Shown piece after piece: positions 7,903 to 15,953 of a stretch of 42,814 bases of DNA (the stretch's first letter is position 1; every line of letters starts with the position of its first letter). The stretch covers positions 1-42,814 of the forward strand of contig NZ_JAATEO010000040.1 of assembly GCF_012034245.1 (NCBI RefSeq), written 5' to 3'. The position numbers and the translations under genes were made by a program. The notes below the pieces were generated by a model. The model was not told the DNA's origin. It did not search any database and saw only the letters and a list, made by a program, of their open reading frames with translations. Origin of the DNA: Micromonospora thermarum (GTDB lineage Bacteria > Actinomycetota > Actinomycetes > Mycobacteriales > Micromonosporaceae).

Positions 7903-9522
7903 ATGCAGGAGTTCGCGCCGCTGGCTGAGCGGATCGTCGACGCGTTGCTGGAGAGCCGGCCGGGACTGGCCGCCACGGCGGGGGACCACCGGTACGACGA
8001 CCGGTTGCCGGATCTCTCCGCCGACGCCGTGGCCGCCGACCGGGCGATGCTCCGGGACGCCGCCGACGCGCTGTCCGAGGTGGACGGTGACGCGCTCGAC
8101 GTCGACGACCAGGTGGACCACGCCCTGCTGACCGCCCTGGTCGACCGGGAGCTGTTCGAGCGGGACGAGATCCGCGCGCACGAGTGGGACCCGCTCCGGC
8201 ACAACCCCGGCGGGCTGCTGCACGCGCTCGTCGCCCGCCCGTACGCCCCGGTCGAGGTCCGGCTGGACAGCCTCGCCGGCCGGCTGGAGGCCCTGCCCGA
8301 CGCCCTCGCCACCGCGCGCGCGACGCTGCGCGACATGCCGCGGATCCACGCCGAGACGGCGGTCGGGCAGTTCACCGGCACCGCGGCGCTGATCCGCGAC
8401 GAGGTGCCGGCGCTGCTCGACGCGGCGCCCGCGCGGCACGACCGGGTCGCGCCCGCCGCGGCCACGGCCATCGCGGCGATCGAGGAGTTCGTCGCGTGGC
8501 TGCGCACCGGCCTCGCCGCCGACGCCGGGCCGGGCCGCGACCCGCGCCTGGGGCGCCGCCGGTGGGAGGCGCGGCTGTGGCACACGCTCGACACCGAGCT
8601 GGGCGCCGCCGAGATCCAGCGGCGGGCCTGGGCCAACCTGGACCGGGTCACCGAGGAGATCCGCGCGGCGGCCGTCGAGCTGGTCGGTGGGCCGGCCGAC
8701 GACGAGACGGTACGCCGGGCGCTGGACCTGCTCGCCGCCGAGCACCCGGACGACCACACCATCGTCGACCTCGCCTCGATCACGCTCGACGAGGCGAGCG
8801 ATTTCGTCCGCGCCCACGACCTGGTGACCCTGGTCGACGACCCGTGCGTGATCCAGGTGATGCCGGAGTTCGCCCGGGGCGTGGCGGTCGCGTACTGCGA
8901 CTCGCCGGGTCCGCTGGAGACGGCCGACGTGCCGACGTTCTACTGCATCGCGCCCACCCCGGCCGACTGGCCGGCGCAGCGGGTCGAGTCGTTCTACCGC
9001 GAGTACAACGACCACATGATCCGCAACCTCACGGTGCACGAGGCGATGCCCGGGCACTTCCTCCAGCTCGCGCACGCCCGCCGGCACGCCGGCGGCACCC
9101 GGGTGCGGGCCCTCGCCCGGTCCGGGCCGTTCATCGAGGGCTGGGCGGTCTACGCCGAGGAGGTGATGGCGGGGCAGGGGTTCGGGGGTGTGCCGGTGCG
9201 GTTGCAGCAGCTCAAGATGCAGCTGCGGATGACCATCAACGCCCTGCTCGACCAGCTCGTGCACTGCGAGGGGATGACCGAGGCGGACGCGATGGCGCTG
9301 ATGACCGGGCGCGGCTTCCAGGAGGAGGGCGAGGCCGCCGGCAAGTGGCGGCGGGCGCTGCTCACGTCGACGCAGCTGTCCACGTACTTCGTCGGGTACA
9401 GCGAGGTCGCCGAGATCGCCGCAGCCCGCCCCGACGGGGTGTCCGTCCGGGACTGGCACGACGCGATGCTCGCCCACGACTGCCCGCCCCCGCGCCACCT
9501 GCGCACCCTGCTCGGGGTGTGA
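7903..9522 (+). CDS. DUF885 family protein, putative metallopeptidase
   Basis: The 539-residue protein is typical in length and motifs of bacterial DUF885 proteins, which resemble zinc carboxypeptidases or dipeptidases. Key segments are VHEAMPGHFLQLAHA (HEAMPGH at about residues 379-385, a zinc-site-like HExxxxH) and FIEGWAVYAEEVM near residue 412, whose Glu could complete the site. The C-terminus has the usual FVGYSEVAEI and HDAMLAHDCPPPRHLRTLL. No signal peptide or membrane segment is visible, so it is probably cytoplasmic. It is preceded by a -10-like box directly next to the ATG, without a ribosome site. The substrate is unknown; peptidase activity is inferred from the family. Confidence 0.88.
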   Translation: MQEFAPLAERIVDALLESRPGLAATAGDHRYDDRLPDLSADAVAADRAMLRDAADALSEVDGDALDVDDQVDHALLTALVDRELFERDEIRAHEWDPLRHNPGGLLHALVARPYAPVEVRLDSLAGRLEALPDALATARATLRDMPRIHAETAVGQFTGTAALIRDEVPALLDAAPARHDRVAPAAATAIAAIEEFVAWLRTGLAADAGPGRDPRLGRRRWEARLWHTLDTELGAAEIQRRAWANLDRVTEEIRAAAVELVGGPADDETVRRALDLLAAEHPDDHTIVDLASITLDEASDFVRAHDLVTLVDDPCVIQVMPEFARGVAVAYCDSPGPLETADVPTFYCIAPTPADWPAQRVESFYREYNDHMIRNLTVHEAMPGHFLQLAHARRHAGGTRVRALARSGPFIEGWAVYAEEVMAGQGFGGVPVRLQQLKMQLRMTINALLDQLVHCEGMTEADAMALMTGRGFQEEGEAAGKWRRALLTSTQLSTYFVGYSEVAEIAAARPDGVSVRDWHDAMLAHDCPPPRHLRTLLGV

Positions 9523-9538
9523 GCGGCGTCAGCGCCGC
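9523..9538. terminator. Short hairpin between convergent DUF885 and nudC genes
   Basis: GCGGCG and CGCCGC pair around a TCAG loop. This is the only terminator-like structure in the 6-nt gap between the two convergent genes, and it extends into the nudC stop region. It is weak and lacks a T-tract. Confidence 0.3.
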
Positions 9539-10524
9539 ACGCCGGTGGCGGCCGCGTCGATCAGCCAGCGGGAGATCGAGTACGCGGGCGGCAGCTCCGC
9601 CGGCAGCCCGTCGAGCGGGAACCAGCGCGCCTCGGCCAGCTCCGCTCCGTCGACCACCGGCTCGGCCAGCGGGTCGGCGGCGCGGGCGGTGAAACCGGTC
9701 AGCAGCGTCCCTGGCCCGGACATCGCCCACGGCTGGCTGCCGAAGTACGCCACCTGAGCGACGGTCAACCCGACCTCCTCGCCGACCTCCCGGCGGACGG
9801 CCTCCTCCAACGTCTCACCGGCCTCCACGAAGCCCGCGACCAGCGCCCACAGGCCGGTCGGCCCGTACGCGTGCCGTACGAGCAGCAGCTCGTCGGGGCC
9901 ACCGGAGGGGCCGGGCCGGGTGATCGCCACCAGCACGGCGGCGGAGAGTTGCATCGGCACGTACAGCTCGCAGCCGGGGCAGCGCCGCGCGGTCTCGCCG
10001 GGCACATCGGCCAGCTTCTCCCGGCAGGCCCCGCACCAGCGGTGCGTCCGCCGCCAGGTGACGACGGCCAGTGCCCGCCCGGCGAGCGTCGCGTACGGCT
10101 CGGGGACCTCGGCCGCGAGGGACGGCCAGCTCCGCCACCGGCCGGGCAGGCTCTCCTCGGCCGGCGCCTCGACGGCCCACACCGGGCGGCCGTCGAGCGT
10201 GCCGAGCGGCACCCACGGGCTGTCGGCGGGCAGGTCGGCGACCCGGAGGAAGGTGGCGTCCGGGCCGGTGAGCAGCTTCCGCCCGGCCACCGGCAGCGCC
10301 AGGTCACCGGCGTCGGGTGCGCCGGGGGCACCGGCCCCCGGGACGAACTCCGGGGATGCGGCAGCCACGGGAGGAGCCGTCCCGCCGGATGCAGACTGAT
10401 GAGCTGTGTCGGGGACCGCCGCCGGCGGTGGGCCGCCGGTGCCGTTCCCGGCCGCCGGGCGGGTCAACGGCCGGTCGGCCGGCGTTGGGCCCCCTGTGCT
10501 GTTCCCGGCCGCCCGGTCGGTCAC
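9529..10524 (-). CDS. nudC: NAD(+) diphosphatase (NudC-type Nudix hydrolase)
   Basis: NudC splits NAD(H), and NAD caps on RNA, into NMN and AMP. The 331-residue protein has a zinc ribbon (Cys164, 167, 182, 185: WCGAC and CPGC). A complete Nudix box follows at residues 231-253 (GFVEAGE, then REVGEEVGL). The NudC signature SQPW is at 263-266, here followed by AMSGPGTL rather than the common PFPxSLM. The first ~75 residues are an unusual Pro/Gly/Ala-rich extension with a near-duplicated segment (AAGNSTGGP and AAGNGTGGP). The start is a GTG at 10524 that overlaps the stop of the upstream lipoprotein gene as GTGA, indicating translational coupling. A later start is possible, but no internal ATG or GTG fits clearly better. 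Confidence 0.9.
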   Translation of the reverse strand: MTDRAAGNSTGGPTPADRPLTRPAAGNGTGGPPPAAVPDTAHQSASGGTAPPVAAASPEFVPGAGAPGAPDAGDLALPVAGRKLLTGPDATFLRVADLPADSPWVPLGTLDGRPVWAVEAPAEESLPGRWRSWPSLAAEVPEPYATLAGRALAVVTWRRTHRWCGACREKLADVPGETARRCPGCELYVPMQLSAAVLVAITRPGPSGGPDELLLVRHAYGPTGLWALVAGFVEAGETLEEAVRREVGEEVGLTVAQVAYFGSQPWAMSGPGTLLTGFTARAADPLAEPVVDGAELAEARWFPLDGLPAELPPAYSISRWLIDAAATGVRR

Positions 10525-11213
10525 GAGCCGGCCGGGCGGCGGTCGACCACCCCCGCGCCGGCCGGCAGCTCGAAGGCCGTGCTGTCGACCGCCTCCCGGT
10601 AGCGGGTGAGAGCCAGCTCGACCGGCTTGCCGTCCACCCGGCCGGTGAAGCTGGCCAGCGCCCCCTCGGTGGTGACGCAGGCGCTGAAGTCGTCGGCGGT
10701 CTGCCGGACGTCGACGCAGGTGGCGTGCCGGCCGGCGAGGGTGGTGTCACTGTTGGTGATGACCGCGTCCGGGTCGAGGGCGGCGGCGGTCAACAGCCCC
10801 ACCACCACCGGCGGGGTGACCAGGCCCTGCCGCTTGGCCTCGGCGAACACGGTGACCGACGGCTTGGCGGTGGTGGCCGGCGGCGGCTCCAGCGTGCAGA
10901 CCGTCCGTCCGCCGGAGCTCTCGCACCGCGTGGTCGCCTCCTCGGTGACCGTCAGCTTGCCCCCGGGCCACGTGTACGCCGACCGGGCCGGCTCCTGCTC
11001 CTGGGCGATCGTCGCGGTCTTCCCGGCGGGGAGCTGGTAGTCGGCCGAGTAGGTCAGGGTCAGCGCCCGGTCCAGCCGGCTCGCGAGATCGTTGACGAGG
11101 TCGGAGCGGCCGATGGCCCGGCCGGCGTCGTCGAGGGTCTGACAGCCGGTGACCGTGAGCGACGCGATGACCGAGACGGCGAGCAGGCGGAGCGGGGTCG
11201 AGGGGGCGGCCAT
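10521..11213 (-). CDS. Predicted lipoprotein of unknown function
   Basis: The 230-residue product starts MAAPSTPLRLLAVSV and has a hydrophobic signal ending in a lipobox-like TVTGC, so it is probably anchored to the outer face of the membrane. The mature part resembles small actinobacterial LppX/LprG-like or DUF-type lipoproteins only in style. It has conserved-looking Cys pairs (TRCESSGGRTVCTL and ATCVDVRQTADDFSACV). I do not recognise a named family. The start at 11213 places the signal peptide at the N-terminus; a further ATG 27 nt upstream adds only polar residues. It overlaps nudC by 4 nt and is divergent from eno across about 240 bp, which must hold both promoters. Confidence 0.75.
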   Translation of the reverse strand: MAAPSTPLRLLAVSVIASLTVTGCQTLDDAGRAIGRSDLVNDLASRLDRALTLTYSADYQLPAGKTATIAQEQEPARSAYTWPGGKLTVTEEATTRCESSGGRTVCTLEPPPATTAKPSVTVFAEAKRQGLVTPPVVVGLLTAAALDPDAVITNSDTTLAGRHATCVDVRQTADDFSACVTTEGALASFTGRVDGKPVELALTRYREAVDSTAFELPAGAGVVDRRPAGS

Positions 11214-11456
11214 GGCGCACAGCCTTGCCGATGGGGTCAACCGCGCGCAAACCCGTTGCCGGTTGACGCACGAGAATACGGGAATGTCCGTCGTGCGGGC
11301 GGTTGCCGGACACAGGGCGTGACCGGTGGGCGCTCCGCCGTACGCCGGGCGACGCGGTGCGGTACGCCGTCGCCCGATACGCTGCGTGCAACAACTGCCT
11401 CAGCCGCACCGTCGCGGCCCATACCGGACCGGCACACACAAACGAGGAGCGACTCA

Positions 11457-12740
11457 GTGGCAACCATCGAGGGAATCGTCGCCCGGGAGATCCTTGACTC
11501 GCGGGGCAACCCGACGGTCGAGGTCGAGGTCGGGCTCGACGACGGCACGATCGCCCGCGCCGCGGTGCCGTCCGGCGCCTCGACCGGCGCCTTCGAGGCG
11601 ATCGAGCTGCGCGACGGTGACAAGGACCGCTACCTGGGCAAGGGCGTCGAGAACGCCGTCTCGAACATCGAGGACAAGATCGTCGACGAGCTGATCGGGT
11701 ACGAGGCCAGCGAGCAGCGCCTGATCGACCAGAAGATGCTCGACATCGACGGCACCGACAACAAGAGCGAGCTGGGCGCGAACGCGATCCTGGGCGTCTC
11801 CCTGGCGGTGGCGAAGGCGGCCGCCGGCAGCGCCGAGCTGAGCCTGTTCCGCTACCTCGGCGGCCCCAACGCGCACCTGCTGCCGGTCCCGATGATGAAC
11901 ATCCTCAACGGTGGCGCCCACGCGGACTCCAACGTCGACATCCAGGAGTTCATGATCGCGCCGATCGGCGCGCCCAGCTTCCGCGAGGCGCTGCGCTCCG
12001 GCGCGGAGGTCTACCACGCGCTCAAGTCGGTGCTGAAGAAGCAGAACCTGTCCACCGGCCTCGGTGACGAGGGCGGCTTCGCGCCGAACCTGCCCACCAA
12101 CGCCGCCGCCCTGGACCTGATCGCGGAGGCCGTCGAGAAGGCCGGTTACCGGCTCGGCACCGACATCGTCTTCGCGCTCGACGTGGCGGCCACGGAGTTC
12201 TTCGAGAACGGCACCTACACCTTCGAGGGCGCCACGAAGACCGCCGACGAGATGAGCACCTACTACACCAAGCTCGCCGACCAGTACCCGATCGTGTCCA
12301 TCGAGGACCCGCTGGCGGAGGACGACTGGTCCGGCTGGCAGACGCTGACCGCGTCCATCGGCGACCGCATCCAGATCGTCGGCGACGACCTGTTCGTCAC
12401 CAACCCGCAGCGCATCGCCCGCGGCATCGCCGAGAACGCCGCCAACGCCGTCCTGGTGAAGGTCAACCAGATCGGGTCGCTCACCGAGACCCTCGACGCG
12501 GTGGACCTGGCCCACCGGGCCGGTTTCAAGTGCATGATGAGCCACCGCTCCGGTGAGACCGAGGACACCACCATCGCCGACCTGGCGGTCGCCACCGGCT
12601 GCGGCCAGATCAAGACCGGCGCCCCGGCCCGGTCCGACCGGGTCGCCAAGTACAACCAGCTGCTGCGGATCGAGGAGGAGCTGGCCGACGCGGCGCGGTA
12701 CGCCGGGGCGGGCGCCTTCCCGCGTTACCGTTCGGCCTGA
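11457..12740 (+). CDS. eno: Enolase (phosphopyruvate hydratase)
   Basis: Enolase interconverts 2-phosphoglycerate and phosphoenolpyruvate in glycolysis. The 427-residue protein is full length. It has the N-terminal IVAREILDSRGNPTVEVEV, the loop SGASTGAFEAIELRDGD, metal ligands within FALDVAAT, SIEDPLAEDDW and IVGDDLFVTNP, and the signature LVKVNQIGSLTET. The SHRSGETEDTTIADL segment completes the active site. The GTG at 11457 is the right start because it yields the conserved V-ATIEGI N-terminus and has GAGGAG 7 nt upstream. The much longer open frame upstream is not coding. The next gene starts 32 nt later, suggesting one transcript with the FtsB-like and DUF501 genes. Confidence 0.99.
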   Translation: MATIEGIVAREILDSRGNPTVEVEVGLDDGTIARAAVPSGASTGAFEAIELRDGDKDRYLGKGVENAVSNIEDKIVDELIGYEASEQRLIDQKMLDIDGTDNKSELGANAILGVSLAVAKAAAGSAELSLFRYLGGPNAHLLPVPMMNILNGGAHADSNVDIQEFMIAPIGAPSFREALRSGAEVYHALKSVLKKQNLSTGLGDEGGFAPNLPTNAAALDLIAEAVEKAGYRLGTDIVFALDVAATEFFENGTYTFEGATKTADEMSTYYTKLADQYPIVSIEDPLAEDDWSGWQTLTASIGDRIQIVGDDLFVTNPQRIARGIAENAANAVLVKVNQIGSLTETLDAVDLAHRAGFKCMMSHRSGETEDTTIADLAVATGCGQIKTGAPARSDRVAKYNQLLRIEEELADAARYAGAGAFPRYRSA

Positions 12741-12772
12741 GGGACGCGAAGCCTCGGGGGAGGGGTGTGACG

Positions 12773-13408
12773 ATGCAGCAGCGCCGCACGCCGGGTGGTC
12801 AGCGTCCCGCCCGCCGGCCGGGTCAGACCGGCCGGCCGGGCGGGGCCCGCGGTGCCCGGCCGGTCCGGGAGAGCGGCGTCCGCGCGGAGCCGCGGGCGAC
12901 CCCCGGTCGCGCGCCCGGTGCGGCCCGGGCCACCGACGGCGTACGCTCGGCGAACCGGCCGGCCGCCCGGCGGACGGCTGCCGGCGGCGGCGTCAAGCGG
13001 CTCGCCGCACCCCACCCCCGACGCTTCACCGGGCGGGCCACCGTGCTGTTCGCGGTGCTGATCGCGCTCGCCCTCGGCTACACCTACCCGGTCCGGGTCT
13101 ACCTGGACCAGCAGGCCGACATCGCCCGCATGGAGGCCGCCCAGACGGCCCAGCGGAAGGAGATCGAGCGACTCTCCGCCGAGGCCGTGAAGTGGCAGGA
13201 CCCGAAGTACATCGAGACCAAGGCCCGGGAACGGTTCTTCATGGTCCGCCCGGACGAGAACATCATGGTGGTGCTGCGCGACCCCGAGGGCGCCGCCCGG
13301 GACGCGGGCCGGCCGTCGGCCCCGGCCGAGCCGGCAGCGCCCGACGCCTGGTACGACACGCTCTGGTCGAGCGTGGAGGCGGCCAACGGCGACCGGCCGG
13401 ACGCCTGA
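12773..13408 (+). CDS. FtsB/DivIC-type septum formation protein
   Basis: This is the Rv1024 equivalent by position (after eno, before DUF501). The first ~85 residues are a basic, Gly/Pro/Arg-rich cytoplasmic tail. One transmembrane helix follows (ATVLFAVLIALALGYTYPV). Then comes an extracellular DivIC/FtsB coiled coil (ADIARMEAAQTAQRKEIERL) ending with the conserved DPKYIETKARERFFMVRPDE. The C-terminus is Pro/Ala-rich. FtsB-like proteins bridge FtsL and FtsQ in the divisome. The ATG at 12773 is preferred because a GGGGGAGGGG ribosome site lies 7 nt upstream. A GTG at 12767 would be too close to it. Confidence 0.92.
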   Translation: MQQRRTPGGQRPARRPGQTGRPGGARGARPVRESGVRAEPRATPGRAPGAARATDGVRSANRPAARRTAAGGGVKRLAAPHPRRFTGRATVLFAVLIALALGYTYPVRVYLDQQADIARMEAAQTAQRKEIERLSAEAVKWQDPKYIETKARERFFMVRPDENIMVVLRDPEGAARDAGRPSAPAEPAAPDAWYDTLWSSVEAANGDRPDA

Positions 13409-13440
13409 GCGCCGGATCAGCACACCGCACCGAACGAGGA

Positions 13441-14007
13441 ATGAGCAGCGTGACAGTCGTACCACCGCAGGAGCCGGCGGCGGCCTCCGTACCCCTGCCG
13501 CAGCGGGAACCGGCCACCGAGGCCGACCTGGCGGCGGTGGCCGCGCAGCTCGGCCGCGCGCCGCGCGGGACCCGGGCGGTGGCTCACCGGTGCCCGTGCG
13601 GCCTGCCCGACGTGGTGGAGACGACGCCGCGCCTGGCCGACGGCACCCCCTTCCCGACGCTGTTCTACCTGACCTGCCCCCGCGCGACCGCCGCGTGCAG
13701 CCGGCTGGAGTCGGCCGGGCTGATGAAGGAGATGGCCGACCGGCTCGCCGAGGATCCGGAGCTGGCCGCGCACTACCGGGCGGCCCACGAGGACTACCTG
13801 GCCCGCCGGGAGGCGATCGGTCACGTGCCGGAGATCGCCGGCATCTCGGCCGGCGGGATGCCGGGCCGGGTGAAGTGCCTGCACGTGCACCTCGGCCACG
13901 CGCTCGGCGCCGGTCCGGGGGTCAACCCGTTCGGGGACGAGACGCTCGGCCTGGTCGAGCCGTGGTGGGCGGCCGGGCCGTGCGTGGACGTGCCGGCGGA
14001 CGAGTGA
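13441..14007 (+). CDS. DUF501 family protein
   Basis: The 188-residue protein matches DUF501, an uncharacterised family found downstream of eno and ftsB-like genes in actinobacteria (Rv1025 position). Motifs seen are the Cys/His-rich HRCPCGLPDVVETTPRL, TPFPTLFYLTCPRA, a CSRLES segment, RLAEDPELAAHYRAAHEDYL, GGMPGRVKCLHVHLGHAL and the closing GPGVNPFGDE. The pattern of Cys and His suggests metal binding, which is inference. The start at 13441 follows a GAACGAGGA ribosome-site-like stretch. The next gene starts 1 nt after the stop codon. Confidence 0.9.
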   Translation: MSSVTVVPPQEPAAASVPLPQREPATEADLAAVAAQLGRAPRGTRAVAHRCPCGLPDVVETTPRLADGTPFPTLFYLTCPRATAACSRLESAGLMKEMADRLAEDPELAAHYRAAHEDYLARREAIGHVPEIAGISAGGMPGRVKCLHVHLGHALGAGPGVNPFGDETLGLVEPWWAAGPCVDVPADE

Positions 14008-14008
14008 G

Positions 14009-14521
14009 ATGACCGCCGCCGACGAGATCGTGGTGCGGCGTGCCCGGACCTCCGACGTCCGGGGCATCCGTCGCCTGGTCGACACGTACACCGACGACCG
14101 ACGGCTGCTCAGCAAGGCGACCGTCACGCTCTACGAGGACGTGCAGGAGTTCCGGGTCGCGGTGACGCCGGACGGCACCGTGGTCGGCTGCGGGGCGCTG
14201 CACGTCATGTGGGAGGACCTGGCCGAGATCCGGACGGTGGCGGTCGACCCGGTGTGCCGCGGCCGCAAGATCGGCCACCGGATCGTGAACGAGCTGATCG
14301 ACGCGGCCCGGGAGCTGGGCGTGGCCCGGATCTTCGTGCTGACCTTCGAGACCCGGTTCTTCGCCTCGTTCGGCTTCACCGAGATCGACGGCGCACCGGT
14401 GCCGCACCCCGTGTACGAGCAGCTGCTGCGCTCGTACGACGAGGGTGTCGCCGAGTTCCTCGACCTGGAGCGGGTCAAGCCGAACACCCTCGGCAACACC
14501 CGGATGCTGCTCCGGCTCTGA
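14009..14521 (+). CDS. argA: ArgA-type amino-acid N-acetyltransferase (GNAT)
   Basis: The 170-residue single-domain GNAT resembles the stand-alone glutamate N-acetyltransferase of actinobacteria (Rv2747-type ArgA), the first step of arginine synthesis. Features are VVRRARTSDVRGIRRLVDTY at the N-terminus, the acetyl-CoA loop VCRGRKIGHRIV, and ARIFVLTFETRFFASFGFTE, characteristic of this subgroup. It is about the family length. It lies one base after DUF501, an insertion relative to the mycobacterial eno-ppx2 block where argA lies elsewhere. Substrate specificity for glutamate is inferred from similarity, so another amino acid is possible. Confidence 0.82.
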   Translation: MTAADEIVVRRARTSDVRGIRRLVDTYTDDRRLLSKATVTLYEDVQEFRVAVTPDGTVVGCGALHVMWEDLAEIRTVAVDPVCRGRKIGHRIVNELIDAARELGVARIFVLTFETRFFASFGFTEIDGAPVPHPVYEQLLRSYDEGVAEFLDLERVKPNTLGNTRMLLRL

Positions 14522-14528
14522 GGGGCTG

Positions 14529-14607
14529 GTGATCCACTCCATGCCGCCGGCATCGTGGAGTTGGCAACGCCCGGATGCCGCGATGCTGGCGGCATCGAGT
14601 CGATCAC
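14529..14607. repeat. Intergenic imperfect palindrome, 27-bp arms
   Basis: The arms 14529-14555 and 14581-14607 match as inverted repeats at 24 of 27 positions. The outer ends read GTGATCCACTC and GTGATCGACTC, like those of the element at 15607. A 25-nt loop contains CGGATGCCGCGATG, echoing the GGATGCCGCGA of the other element. It lies between argA and ppx. Confidence 0.75.
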
Positions 14608-14648
14608 GCGGCCGCCCCGGTGTCACGGACCGGGCGGTCGGGCTGCCG

Positions 14649-14654
14649 TAGGGT
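14649..14654 (+). promoter_or_regulatory. -10 box TAGGGT, probable leaderless start of ppx
   Basis: TAGGGT (TANNNT type) ends 7 nt before the GTG at 14662, and no Shine-Dalgarno is present. This geometry fits a leaderless mRNA. No good -35 is seen. Confidence 0.5.
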
Positions 14655-14661
14655 TGCGGGC

Positions 14662-15603
14662 GTGACGACGCGCGTGGCCGCCATCGACTGCGGGACCAAC
14701 TCCATCCGCCTGCTGGTCGCCGACCTGCCCGACCCGGCGGCGGGCCCCACCGCGCCGCTGGTCGACGTGAGCCGCCGGATGGAGATCGTCCGGCTCGGCC
14801 AGGGCGTCGACAAGACCGGCCGGCTGGCCCCCGAGGCGATCGAGCGCACCCGGGTGGCGCTCGCCGACTACGCCGCCGAGATCGAGAAGCTGGGCGCCGA
14901 GCGGGTCCGGATGTGCGCCACCTCGGCGAGCCGGGACGCGGAGAACGCCGCCGACTTCCGCGCCATGGTGGAGGAGACCCTGGGCGTCCCTCCCGAGGTG
15001 GTCACCGGGGACGAGGAGGCGCGGCTGTCGTTCACCGGCGCGGTCCGCGGGCTGCCCGCCGACGCGCGGGAGCCGTACCTGGTGGTCGACATCGGCGGCG
15101 GCTCGACCGAGTTCGTCGTCGGCACCCGCGCCGGCGGCGTCGACGCCGCGATCTCCATGGACATCGGGTGCGTCCGGATGACCGAGCGGCACCTGCACGG
15201 CGACCCGCCCGGCCTGGACGAGATCGCCGCGGCGCAGGCCGACATCGCGGTCGCCGTGGACCGCGCGTTGGAGGCGGTGCCGGGCCGGGAGGCCGCCACG
15301 CTGGTCGGGCTCGCCGGATCGGTCACGACGGTCGTCGCGATCGCCCGGGGCCTCACCGAGTACGACCCGGAGCGCATCCACCACGCCCGGGTGTCGTACG
15401 ACGCGGTGGCCGACGTGACCGCCGACCTGCTGGCGAAGAGCCGGGACGAGCGGCTGGCGATCCCGGTGATGCACCCGGGCCGGGCCGACGTGATCGGGGC
15501 GGGCGCCCTGGTGCTCCGCGTGATCATGGAGCGGGCCGGCATGGACTCCGTCGTCGCCTCCGAGCACGACATCCTCGACGGCATCGCCTGGAGCGTGCAG
15601 TAG
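14662..15603 (+). CDS. ppx: Exopolyphosphatase / guanosine pentaphosphatase family (Ppx/GppA)
   Basis: This 313-residue protein of the ASKHA fold matches the short, two-domain actinobacterial exopolyphosphatases (Rv1026/PPX2 position). Phosphate-binding motifs are AAIDCGTNSIRLLVAD at the N-terminus, DGE-type VTGDEEARLSFTGAV, VVDIGGGSTEFVVG and GLAGSVTTVVAIA. The C-terminal helical domain of long Ppx enzymes is absent, which is usual for this group. Family members degrade polyphosphate and/or pppGpp and ADP; which applies here cannot be told. The start GTG at 14662 gives the conserved VAAIDCGTNS about 5 residues in. The upstream codons fall in the palindrome at 14529-14607. Confidence 0.92.
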   Translation: MTTRVAAIDCGTNSIRLLVADLPDPAAGPTAPLVDVSRRMEIVRLGQGVDKTGRLAPEAIERTRVALADYAAEIEKLGAERVRMCATSASRDAENAADFRAMVEETLGVPPEVVTGDEEARLSFTGAVRGLPADAREPYLVVDIGGGSTEFVVGTRAGGVDAAISMDIGCVRMTERHLHGDPPGLDEIAAAQADIAVAVDRALEAVPGREAATLVGLAGSVTTVVAIARGLTEYDPERIHHARVSYDAVADVTADLLAKSRDERLAIPVMHPGRADVIGAGALVLRVIMERAGMDSVVASEHDILDGIAWSVQ

Positions 15604-15606
15604 CAG

Positions 15607-15687
15607 CTTGATCGACTCGACTTCATGGAAGTCGCGGTGTTGGAGCGACCGGGATGCCGCGACTTCATGGACGTCGAGTGGATCAAG
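15607..15687. repeat. Intergenic imperfect palindrome, 31-bp arms
   Basis: The arms 15607-15637 and 15657-15687 are inverted repeats matching at about 26 of 31 positions. Outer ends are CTTGATCGACTCGAC and CTTGATCCACTCGAC. Each arm contains its own mini-hairpin (CGACTTC-atg-GAAGTCG type), so the element could fold as a cloverleaf. Its right half recurs at the left edge of the window. It follows the ppx stop codon. Confidence 0.8.
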
Positions 15688-15726
15688 GGTGGCCCAGGTT
15701 CGTGCCGGCCTCTGGCCTGACGGCGG

Positions 15727-15893
15727 TCAGGCGCGTTCGGTGGCGAGGCGGGCGCCGAAGCCGAGCAGGGCCACATCCCGCGGCGCCGGCCCGAGGCCAG
15801 GGTGTTGCGGGTGACCACCGCGAAGTCCGGGCCGGGGATCAGGATCAGCACCAGTGCGAAGACCAGGAACGATCCGTAACTGCCCCACGACGT
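15727..15893 (-). pseudogene. LysE-family amino-acid exporter remnant with internal deletion
   Basis: Read on the minus strand from 15893, the frame gives SWGSYGSFLVFALVLILIPG followed by PDFAVVTRNTLASGRRRGMW. This is the classic N-terminus of a LysE/RhtB exporter (first membrane helix plus the IPGPDFAVVTRNT motif). After about 40 residues the sequence jumps, one frame over, to a C-terminal end VALLGFGARLATERA and a stop at 15727. About 150 internal residues are missing. The expected start codon position reads ACG (15891-15893), so the gene seems to have lost its start as well. The junction at 15771-15777 (GATGTGG on the coding strand) fits both sides, suggesting deletion between short direct repeats. 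It is clearly non-functional. Confidence 0.8.
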
Positions 15894-15916
15894 ACCCCGA
15901 CCTTACGGCGGGTCCG

Positions 15917-15949
15917 TTGACGCTACTTCGCATTGCACACTAGTGTGCA
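15917..15949 (+). promoter_or_regulatory. padR promoter with perfect 16-bp palindromic operator
   Basis: A -35-like TTGACG (15917-15922), an 18-nt spacer and a -10-like TAGTGT (15941-15946) form a promoter. The perfect palindrome TGCACACTAGTGTGCA (15934-15949) covers the -10, as expected for an autorepressing PadR site. The -10 ends 7 nt before the GTG at 15954 and no ribosome site is present, so the transcript may be leaderless. Confidence 0.72.
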
Positions 15950-15953
15950 TTGC

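Noticed and set aside
7903..9522. DUF885 protein as a toxin or secreted protease
   Set aside because: No signal peptide and no partner gene; family context is ordinary.
10317..11456. In-frame extension upstream of enolase
   Set aside because: Runs antisense through nudC and the lipoprotein gene; enolase starts at the GTG with a good ribosome site at 11457.
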